Below, one piece after another: positions 1 to 5,424 of a DNA stretch of 5,424 nt. Source of the DNA: Actinomycetes bacterium. Its GTDB lineage: Bacteria > Actinomycetota > Actinomycetes > Propionibacteriales > Propionibacteriaceae. How positions within the stretch are numbered: the stretch's first letter is position 1; each line of letters begins with the position of its first letter. The notes under the pieces were generated by a model. That model was not told the DNA's origin and ran no database searches. It saw nothing but the letters and a program-made list of their open reading frames with translations. The position numbers were made by a program, and so were the translations under genes. The stretch is from assembly GCA_021794705.1 (NCBI GenBank), contig JAJYQH010000253.1, positions 1 to 5,424 of the forward strand. The letters are read 5' to 3'.

Positions 1-335
1 TGGAGCACCTCGTCGGCACCGGTGCAGGGCTCGGGCTGGACGTCGACGTGCGCCAGACCGACCACGAGGGCGAACTGGTCACCTGGTTGCACGAGGCGGC
101 CGACGCGTCGATCCCGGTCGTGCTCAATCCGGCCGCGTGGAGCCACTACTCGATCGCCATCGCGGACGCCGTCGCGCAGGTGCCGATGGTCATCGAGGTG
201 CACATCTCGAACGTGCACCGGCGCGAGGAGTTCCGCCACCACTCGGTGGTCTCGCGGTACGCGACCGGCGTCATCGTCGGGCTGGGCCTCGGCGGCTACG
301 ACCTCGCGCTCACCCACATCGCCGCCACCGCCTGA
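1..335 (+). CDS. aroQ: Type II 3-dehydroquinate dehydratase, N-terminus outside window
   Basis: The enzyme removes water from 3-dehydroquinate to give 3-dehydroshikimate, step three of the cytosolic shikimate pathway; the type II enzyme is a dodecamer. The first full codon is at 3 and the stop is TGA 333-335, so 110 residues are visible out of the family's usual 145-150. Visible motifs are [10 protein letters not shown] (17-26 of the visible part), LNPAAWSH (41-48), [17 protein letters not shown] (65-81) and [15 protein letters not shown] (89-103). Aligning from memory to the M. tuberculosis enzyme, Asn42, His48, Asp55, His67, Arg74 and Arg78 correspond to its Asn75, His81, Asp88, His101, Arg108 and Arg112, so all active-site residues of this part are kept. 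The missing 35-40 residues would carry the lid Arg and the catalytic Tyr. The next gene begins 3 nt after the stop, which suggests one transcript. Identity is very secure; whether the N-terminus is intact cannot be judged. Confidence 0.95.
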   Translation, partial: EHLVGTGAGLGLDVDVRQTDHEGELVTWLHEAADASIPVVLNPAAWSHYSIAIADAVAQVPMVIEVHISNVHRREEFRHHSVVSRYATGVIVGLGLGGYDLALTHIAATA

Positions 336-338
336 GCC

Positions 339-1268
339 ATGGTCGACGTGCCGCTTCCGGACCCGGCGTCCGCCGTCGTCGTGGTTCCCGCGCCGGGTCC
401 CGGCCCGGGGAACTGGAGCGGGGCGGCGTCCGCGCTGCGCGACGGCGGGTACATCTATCTGAGCTACCGGGTGCGACGGCCACTCAACGCCGGGCGAGGC
501 GTGTCCGTCGTCGTCGCGCGTTCGAGCGACGGGGTGCGCTTCGAGCCGCTGTGCGAGGTGGCGCGCGACCAGTTCGGCGCGGACTCGTTCGAGCGGCCCT
601 GTCTCGTGGCGCTGGCCGACGGGCGATGGCGCCTCTACCTGTCGTGTGCGACCCCGGGCTCGAAGCACTGGTGGGTCGACTCCCTCACGGCGGACACCGT
701 CGCGGGACTCCCCTCGGGACAGCGCGCCGTCGTCTGCCCCGGCGACGCCACCGTCGGCGTCAAGGACCCGGTCGTGGTGCGCGACGGCGACCACTGGCGG
801 ATGTGGCTCACCTGCCATCCCCTCACCGACCCCGGTGACGAGGACAGGATGACGACCCGGTGCCTCACCAGCCGCGATGGGCTGAGCTGGGTCGACGAGG
901 GCGAGGTGCTGTCGGGGCGTGCGGGGGAGTGGGACGCCCGCGGAGCCCGGGTGACCGCCGTGCTGCACCGCGATCCGCTGGTACTCGCCTACGACGGACG
1001 CCCCGACGCGGCGTCCAACTGGCACGAGACGACCGGGCTGGTGGTGGAGGGGTCGGCCGGGTTCGTGCGGATGCCCGGAGCCCGGAGGCGGAGCCCGTTC
1101 TCCGACGGCGCCTTCCGGTACGCGACGGTCGTCGCCGAGGACGCCGACAACCCGACCGGGCCGCTGCGCTGGTACGTCGAGACGGCCCGCCCCGACGGCG
1201 CCCACGACCTCGTCACCATGGTGACCCCCGCCCTCGGCGATGTGAGGGGGCCGGCGGCGGGGCAGTAA
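339..1268 (+). CDS. Predicted five-bladed beta-propeller, glycosidase-like protein of unknown function
   Basis: This is a 309-residue protein whose substrate I do not recognise. It has repeating blade-like strands typical of the GH43/GH32/GH130-type five-bladed propeller fold. These include [20 protein letters not shown] (24-43), a [14 protein letters not shown] segment (57-70), SFERPCLV then [10 protein letters not shown] (83-103), [19 protein letters not shown] (141-159), [15 protein letters not shown] (177-191), [13 protein letters not shown] (198-210) and [17 protein letters not shown] (277-293). The 'SxDGxxF/W' turns followed by 'W/F' strands and the KDPVV motif are what one sees in such propellers. 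Possible acidic catalytic residues are Asp143, Glu85 and Asp199, but I cannot assign roles. There is no signal peptide or membrane segment, so it should be cytosolic. ATG 339 follows the dehydratase stop by 3 nt with no Shine-Dalgarno, so translation is probably coupled. It ends 10 nt before ahcY, and its last codons contain that gene's likely promoter. The gene is real by codon bias and context; the fold is an inference. Confidence 0.85.
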   Translation: MVDVPLPDPASAVVVVPAPGPGPGNWSGAASALRDGGYIYLSYRVRRPLNAGRGVSVVVARSSDGVRFEPLCEVARDQFGADSFERPCLVALADGRWRLYLSCATPGSKHWWVDSLTADTVAGLPSGQRAVVCPGDATVGVKDPVVVRDGDHWRMWLTCHPLTDPGDEDRMTTRCLTSRDGLSWVDEGEVLSGRAGEWDARGARVTAVLHRDPLVLAYDGRPDAASNWHETTGLVVEGSAGFVRMPGARRRSPFSDGAFRYATVVAEDADNPTGPLRWYVETARPDGAHDLVTMVTPALGDVRGPAAGQ

Positions 1269-1271
1269 GCT
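1242..1271 (+). promoter_or_regulatory. Candidate ahcY promoter giving a leaderless mRNA
   Basis: TAAGCT at 1266-1271 fits the actinobacterial sigma-70 -10 consensus TAnnnT and overlaps the stop codon of the upstream gene. It is followed by exactly 7 nt and then the ATG at 1279, so transcription would start at or next to the A of the start codon. GTGAGG at 1242-1247 is a weak -35 (3 of 6 to TTGACA) with an 18-bp spacer. No Shine-Dalgarno precedes the ATG, which agrees with a leaderless message. Read-through from the upstream genes remains possible. Confidence 0.5.
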
Positions 1272-1278
1272 CGCCGCC

Positions 1279-2706
<1,428 letters not shown>

Positions 2707-2713
2707 CCGGCGC

Positions 2714-2725
2714 GGGGGCGCCCCC
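2714..2725 (+). repeat. 12-nt perfect GC palindrome after ahcY
   Basis: GGGGGCGCCCCC lies 8 nt past the ahcY stop and is its own reverse complement. As RNA it can form only a short stem (about four G-C pairs around a GCGC loop), with no U-run after it. It could help terminate ahcY transcription or pause the polymerase just before the larger inverted repeat, but a chance GC palindrome is also possible in such GC-rich DNA. Confidence 0.35.
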
Positions 2726-2729
2726 ACTC

Positions 2730-2820
2730 CCTCCTGCTCTGCGAAACTCGCCTCACCTGCCACACCCCACCCTCAGGAGCGGGGGAATGGCAGGGGAGGG
2801 AAGTGTCGCAGGGCGGCGGG
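2730..2820. terminator. Long imperfect inverted repeat between convergent genes, probable bidirectional terminator
   Basis: The left arm 2734-2762 pairs with the right arm 2788-2816: 23 of 29 positions are Watson-Crick, and two more can be G-U on the plus-strand RNA. Pairing continues patchily to 2730/2820. Uninterrupted blocks are CCTGCCA/TGGCAGG (7 bp) next to the loop and CTGCGA/TCGCAG (6 bp) further out. The 25-nt loop can itself pair CCCC (2765-2768) with GGGG (2781-2785). It starts 23-27 nt after the ahcY stop and 24 nt after the DUF952 stop on the other strand, so it could stop both transcripts. There is no T-tract on either side, as is common for actinobacterial terminators. A dispersed palindromic repeat is the alternative. 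Confidence 0.6.
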
Positions 2821-2844
2821 ACGAGGACGACCCGGCGGAGGCGG

Positions 2845-3249
2845 TCAGGCCGCGGAGTTCGAGTGCGGCAGCGGCGACTCGCCGGCGTCCAGCACCGCGA
2901 GGAGCGCGTCGGCGGTCTCGAACCGCTGCACCCGGCGCGCGCAGGCCACCGGGAGCGGGCCGCCGTAGATGTGGGGAAACTTCTCCGAGGCGGGGTCCTT
3001 CGGCGACACGCACTCGTGGCGGATCACCAGCCGCGCCCGTGCGATCTCCGCAGCGTCGAGGTCGAGCAGCACGAGGGGCTCGTCCACGTCACCGAAGAGG
3101 TAGCGCAGCACCCGGGACGCCTGCTCGTATGAGTCACTTGCGTGCATGAACCCCACCTCGGCGATCGACGTCGCCCGGGTGGAGCGGTCGTAGCGGCCGC
3201 GGGCCTGGGCGGCGTCCCACTCGGAGGCGATCGCGATGTGGCAGAGCAT
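2845..3249 (-). CDS. DUF952 domain protein
   Basis: This is a 134-residue protein of the DUF952 family, whose members are small (about 110-120 residues) and of unknown biochemical role. The family signature is visible: an opening strand MLCHIAIASEWDAAQARGRY (1-20), GFMHAS (33-38, usually GFIHCS), a central hydrophobic strand EPLVLLDLD (57-65) and FPHIYGGPLP (91-100). The segment 79-90 is a polar linker, and the C-terminal 20 residues extend past the domain. No signal peptide or membrane segment is present. The start is ATG at 3249-3247, because that gives the family N-terminus; its A is shared with the TGA of the DUF3039 gene (TGATG). An in-frame GTG at 3312 would add 21 non-conserved residues inside that gene and is not preferred. 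No convincing Shine-Dalgarno is seen, so it is probably translated by coupling. The stop is 24 nt from the inverted repeat in the convergent gap. Confidence 0.9.
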   Translation of the reverse strand: MLCHIAIASEWDAAQARGRYDRSTRATSIAEVGFMHASDSYEQASRVLRYLFGDVDEPLVLLDLDAAEIARARLVIRHECVSPKDPASEKFPHIYGGPLPVACARRVQRFETADALLAVLDAGESPLPHSNSAA

Positions 3250-3509
3250 CAGGCGTCGTTCTTTCCGGCCCCGGGCTGGAGCGACTCCCAGATCTCCTTG
3301 CACTCGGGGCACACCGGGTACTTGTCGGGGTTGCGCGACGGCACCCAGACCTTGCCGCAGAGCGCGACGACCGGGGTGCCCATCACCAGCGCCTCGGTGA
3401 GCTTCGCCTTCGGCACGTAATGGGAGAACCGGTCGTGATCGCCGTCCTCCTCGGCGACGATGCGCTCGTCGACGACGGTCTGGGCTCCGGGGGCAAGCTG
3501 CTGACTCAT
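3249..3509 (-). CDS. DUF3039 protein, small Cys-containing actinobacterial protein
   Basis: This is an 86-residue soluble protein of the DUF3039 family, which I know only from Actinobacteria and which has no established function. An acidic N-terminus (14-26) leads into DHDRFSHYVPK (24-34), then GTPVVALCGKVWVPSR (44-59) and PVCPECKEIWESL (65-77). Cys51, Cys67 and Cys70 form a C-x15-CxxC pattern that resembles half a zinc ribbon, with His30 or His25 a possible fourth ligand; metal binding is my inference. ATG 3509 is chosen because a -10-like TACACT ends 7 nt upstream and the upstream in-frame extension (to 3557) is not conserved in kind. It is the first gene of a two-gene minus-strand operon, overlapping DUF952 by one base (TGATG). 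It is divergent from the MFS gene. Confidence 0.93.
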   Translation of the reverse strand: MSQQLAPGAQTVVDERIVAEEDGDHDRFSHYVPKAKLTEALVMGTPVVALCGKVWVPSRNPDKYPVCPECKEIWESLQPGAGKNDA

Positions 3510-3516
3510 GCCACCG

Positions 3517-3522
3517 AGTGTA
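3517..3522 (-). promoter_or_regulatory. Candidate -10 box for the DUF3039-DUF952 operon
   Basis: Read on the minus strand, TACACT (3522 to 3517) matches the TAnnnT actinobacterial -10 consensus. Seven nucleotides separate it from the ATG at 3509, the same spacing as at ahcY, so the mRNA would be leaderless or nearly so. No recognisable -35 lies 16-19 bp upstream. GGTGG just before the ATG is only a weak Shine-Dalgarno. Confidence 0.5.
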
Positions 3523-3572
3523 AGACGCACCTCCCGACCCGCCCCCGGGATGCCCACGCGCGATTTGCGGCC

Positions 3573-3591
3573 CGCGCCCGGCAGGGGCGCG
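3573..3591. repeat. 7-bp hairpin in the divergent promoter gap
   Basis: CGCGCCC (3573-3579) and GGGCGCG (3585-3591) are perfectly complementary around a 5-nt loop, GGCAG. It sits about midway between the divergent DUF3039 and MFS genes. It could be a regulator-binding dyad or a leader hairpin, but in sequence this rich in G and C a chance stem is quite possible. Confidence 0.3.
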
Positions 3592-3614
3592 CCTCAGGCT
3601 TCCGCCCGCGGGGC

Positions 3615-3624
3615 CGGACGTCCG
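3615..3624. promoter_or_regulatory. 10-bp perfect palindrome upstream of the MFS gene, possible operator
   Basis: CGGACGTCCG is a perfect dyad 38 nt before the chosen MFS start. Drug-exporter genes are often controlled by a TetR- or MarR-type repressor that binds such dyads. No regulator gene is visible in the window, so the operator role is only a suggestion. Confidence 0.25.
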
Positions 3625-3662
3625 ACTACTCGTCGTGTCCTCGTGTGTGGTCGGATGGGGGC

Positions 3663-5105
3663 GTGACGACGCAGCCCGGCCCCTCGACGCCGCGCCTGCT
3701 GCTCGTGGGCCTGCTCACCAGCGTGCTCGCCGTCGCGTTCGAGTCGGTGGCCGTCGCCACGGCGATGCCCCGCGCGGGCCAGGAATTGGGCCGGATCAAC
3801 CTCTACGCCTGGGTGTTCACGATGTTCGTGCTCGGCATGGTGATCGCCACCGCGATCTCGGGGCGGGTGGTCGACCGGATCGGACCGGTGGGCCCGCTGC
3901 TCGCCGGGCAGGCGCTGTTCATCGTCGGGCTGCTCGCCGCCGGCTCGGCCTGGTCGATGCCGGCACTCATCGTCGCCCGGTTCGGGCAGGGGGTGGGCGG
4001 CGGCACGTTCAACCTCGCGTTCATGGTGGTCGTCGCCCGCGCCTACCCGCCTCTGGGGCGCGCCCGGATCATGACCTGGGTCTCGGTCTGCTGGACCTTC
4101 CCGGCGTTCGTCGGACCGTTCGTCGCCGGCTGGATCACCGACCGGCTGTCGTGGCACTGGGTGTTCTGGTCGGTCGTGCCGGTGATGGTGGCCGCGATGG
4201 CGATCGTCGCTCCGGCGCTGCGACGGATGCGGCTCGACGACGTGCCCGCCGACGCGTCGCCCTCGGAGACCGGGGTCGAGGAACCTCCTCCCGTGCCGGT
4301 GTGGGCCGCACTTCTCACCGGCGTCGGTGTCGCCGGCGTCCAGTACGCCGGCACCGTCCGCGGGGCGGAAGGGGTCGCCGTCGGTGTGGCCGCCGCGGTG
4401 GCGTTGGTGGCCGGCGTCCCGCGGCTCATGCCCGCCGGGTTCCTCACCCTCGGCCGCGGTCTCGTCGCGGTCGTGTGGGCGCGCCTGCTCTTCGCGGGCG
4501 GCTTCTTCGCCTCGGAGGCGTTCCTGCCGCTCATGCTCGTGGAACAGCGCCGGATGAGTCTCACCCGCGCGGGGCTCGCGCTCACCGTGGGCGCGGTCGG
4601 CTGGATGACCGGCTCGTGGCTCCAGTCACGCACGTGGCTCGCCTGGCGGCGAGACCTCATGGTGACGCTCGGCGTGTGCCACCTCGCCGTGGGCCTGGCG
4701 CTGGTGACCGTGTTCGCGCGCTTCCCCGGTCTGCCGCTGGTTGTCCCCGCGCTCGGGTGGATCCTCGCCGGGTTGGGCATGGGCCTCGCGACGGCGAGCA
4801 GCGCCCTCGCGGTGATGACCCTGTCGCCGGTGAGGTCGCTGGGACGCAACTCCTCCTCGCTCCAGGTGGGCGACGGCCTCGGCACCAGCCTGCTCGGCGG
4901 TCTTGCGGGGGTGGTCTTCGCCGTCCTCCATCCACGCGCGCCGGCCCCGCACACCTTCGGGGCGGTGTTCGGCGTCGGCCTGGTCGCCGCCCTGCTCGGC
5001 GTGCTCGCGAGTCGGCGGATCGGTCGCGTCGCGCACGAGTCCGCGGACGCCGAGGTCCCCGAGCCCGCGCCGCTCCGGGAGGCCCCGGCCCGTCCCAAGG
5101 CGTGA
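3663..5105 (+). CDS. MFS transporter, 14-helix EmrB/QacA (DHA2-like) drug exporter type
   Basis: This is a 480-residue integral membrane protein, probably a proton-coupled exporter of drugs or other small molecules; the substrate cannot be read from sequence. I count about 14 hydrophobic helices: 11-36, 48-68, 77-96, 98-120, 137-157, 165-184, 213-231, 236-252, 266-294, 300-320, 331-351, 357-385, 404-422 and 431-449. A charged loop (185-212) follows the first six and a charged tail (451-480) ends the protein. MFS signatures are a motif A remnant GRVVDRIGP (67-75), RFGQGVGGG (106-114, motif B) and VGPFVAGWI (150-158, motif C, GPxxxG). FESVAVATAMP (26-36) is the helix 1 motif resembling the 'DxTIVxxALP' of DHA2 pumps, with Glu27 in place of Asp. 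Start GTG 3663 is chosen because it puts a short polar N-terminus before helix 1 and has a G-rich stretch (3653-3660) upstream. In-frame starts further up (to 3420) would run antisense through DUF3039. GTG 3645 is a minor alternative. Confidence 0.9.
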   Translation: MTTQPGPSTPRLLLVGLLTSVLAVAFESVAVATAMPRAGQELGRINLYAWVFTMFVLGMVIATAISGRVVDRIGPVGPLLAGQALFIVGLLAAGSAWSMPALIVARFGQGVGGGTFNLAFMVVVARAYPPLGRARIMTWVSVCWTFPAFVGPFVAGWITDRLSWHWVFWSVVPVMVAAMAIVAPALRRMRLDDVPADASPSETGVEEPPPVPVWAALLTGVGVAGVQYAGTVRGAEGVAVGVAAAVALVAGVPRLMPAGFLTLGRGLVAVVWARLLFAGGFFASEAFLPLMLVEQRRMSLTRAGLALTVGAVGWMTGSWLQSRTWLAWRRDLMVTLGVCHLAVGLALVTVFARFPGLPLVVPALGWILAGLGMGLATASSALAVMTLSPVRSLGRNSSSLQVGDGLGTSLLGGLAGVVFAVLHPRAPAPHTFGAVFGVGLVAALLGVLASRRIGRVAHESADAEVPEPAPLREAPARPKA

Positions 5106-5145
5106 CGGGCGTCGCCGCCGGTCCGCTGGTGACCCTCGCCGGGGG

Positions 5146-5173
5146 CTGACGGCTCGCCGTGGCATAGTGAACT
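5146..5173 (+). promoter_or_regulatory. Weak promoter candidate for the DUF2510 gene
   Basis: CTGACG (5146-5151, 4 of 6 to TTGACA) is followed by the locally AT-rich stretch CATAGTGAACT (5163-5173), the only such stretch in this gap. TGAACT at 5168-5173 gives a 16-bp spacer but is a poor -10; TAGTGA at 5165-5170 fits TAnnnT better except for its last base, but gives only 13 bp. A start site near 5175-5182 would leave a leader of about 40 nt with a good ribosome site, so a promoter here is plausible though its elements are unclear. Confidence 0.3.
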
Positions 5174-5185
5174 GTCCTCACGGCG
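5155..5185. repeat. 7-bp inverted repeat over the putative DUF2510 promoter
   Basis: CGCCGTG (5155-5161) and CACGGCG (5179-5185) are perfect complements separated by 17 nt, centred at 5170 on the AT-rich stretch that looks like the -10 region. The 24-bp distance between arm starts, slightly over two helical turns, puts the arms on roughly the same DNA face, as in an operator for a dimeric regulator. It could instead be an RNA stem-loop ending the MFS transcript. Confidence 0.35.
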
Positions 5186-5206
5186 CGCCCGCCACCGTCC
5201 GCTCAC

Positions 5207-5212
5207 AAGGAG
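5207..5212 (+). promoter_or_regulatory. Strong Shine-Dalgarno of the DUF2510 gene
   Basis: AAGGAG lies 5 nt before ATG 5218, a near-perfect match to the anti-Shine-Dalgarno of 16S rRNA. It fixes the start codon and is the only strong ribosome-binding site in the window; the other starts have weak or no such site. Confidence 0.9.
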
Positions 5213-5217
5213 CCCCC

Positions 5218-5424
5218 ATGAGCTCATCGCCCGGCCCACTCCCTCCCATGGGGTGGTATCCCGACCCCGCGGGGTCGGGGGAGGAGCGGTACTGGGACGG
5301 GTCGGCCTGGACCGCGAACCTGCGCCCGGTCTCGCCGCCGCCGATGACCGCCCCGACCTTCCCGGACGCCGCTCGTCCCGCGGTTCCCGCAGGCCCGGGC
5401 CCCGGCCCCGGACGCCCGGTCGGC
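5218..5424 (+). CDS. DUF2510 domain protein, C-terminus outside window
   Basis: Sixty-nine residues are visible with no stop before the window ends. Residues 12-37 are a DUF2510 domain: GWYPDPAGSGEERYWDGSAW (12-31) has the family's paired aromatic-Pro-Asp and YWDG-x-x-W signature. A proline/alanine/glycine-rich linker follows (38-69). DUF2510 is a short module of unknown function found at the N-terminus of many actinobacterial proteins, often followed by such a linker and then membrane segments or another domain. The rest of this protein, and hence its role, lies outside the window. The start is well supported by the AAGGAG site. The gene follows the MFS gene by 112 nt on the same strand and probably has its own promoter. 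Confidence 0.88.
   Translation, partial: MSSSPGPLPPMGWYPDPAGSGEERYWDGSAWTANLRPVSPPPMTAPTFPDAARPAVPAGPGPGPGRPVG

Noticed and set aside
1269..1278. SAH riboswitch upstream of ahcY
   Set aside because: Only 10 nt separate the genes, and the likely start site is at the ATG, so there is no leader that could hold the roughly 50-70 nt aptamer.
2714..2820. Mobile element insertion in the convergent gap
   Set aside because: There is no transposase, and I did not find target-site duplications flanking the inverted repeat by eye. A MITE-like origin cannot be shown from one copy, so it is kept only as a hypothesis in the findings.
3249..3312. Longer DUF952 start at GTG 3312
   Set aside because: It adds 21 residues that read as an Arg-rich shadow of DUF3039 and do not match the family, whose N-terminus is the 'HIA' strand right after ATG 3249.
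5106..5160. Terminator for the MFS gene
   Set aside because: Only GGTC/GACC around a 7-nt loop (5121-5134) and a direct repeat CTCGCCG (5135-5141, 5153-5159) are found. Neither makes a convincing stem and no T-run follows.
4043..5239. 398-codon open frame on the minus strand opposite the MFS gene
   Set aside because: The translation is Thr/Arg/Pro/Ala-rich low complexity without a domain, and the plus strand has an unmistakable membrane transporter in phase with the codon bias.

Overview
This window is GC-rich DNA with strong G/C at third codon positions. It carries a gene family (DUF3039) that I know only from Actinobacteria, plus a DUF2510 domain, which is also essentially actinobacterial. 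S-adenosylhomocysteine hydrolase (AdoHcyase), DUF3039 and type II dehydroquinase together point to a high-GC actinomycete. I cannot name a genus. Nothing looks mobile: there are no transposases, tRNAs, phage genes or CRISPR repeats, and composition is even throughout.

Layout. (1) 1-335, plus strand: the C-terminal three quarters of a type II 3-dehydroquinate dehydratase (shikimate pathway). (2) 339-1268, plus: an uncharacterised cytosolic protein that reads like a five-bladed beta-propeller of the glycosidase superfamily, starting 3 nt after the dehydratase stop. (3) 1279-2706, plus: complete AdoHcyase (ahcY), with a good -10 box placed so that the transcript would be leaderless. (4) 2707-2844: a gap between convergent genes holding a short GC palindrome and a long imperfect inverted repeat, probably a shared terminator or a palindromic repeat element. 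(5) 3509-2845, minus: two small conserved genes, DUF3039 (Cys-rich, probably metal-binding) then DUF952, overlapping as TGATG and so translationally coupled. (6) 3510-3662: a divergent promoter gap with two dyads. (7) 3663-5105, plus: a 480-residue, roughly 14-helix MFS exporter of the EmrB/QacA (DHA2-like) type. (8) 5106-5217: a leader with a 7-bp inverted repeat and the only textbook Shine-Dalgarno in the window. (9) 5218 to the end, plus: the N-terminus of a DUF2510 protein with a proline-rich linker, cut by the window edge.

Functionally this is mostly housekeeping: aromatic amino-acid synthesis, the activated methyl cycle and an efflux pump. The least explained parts are the beta-propeller protein, the DUF3039-DUF952 pair and the long inverted repeat at 2730-2820. 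I see no convincing evidence for a new multi-gene system. No stretch longer than about 155 bases lacks a gene.
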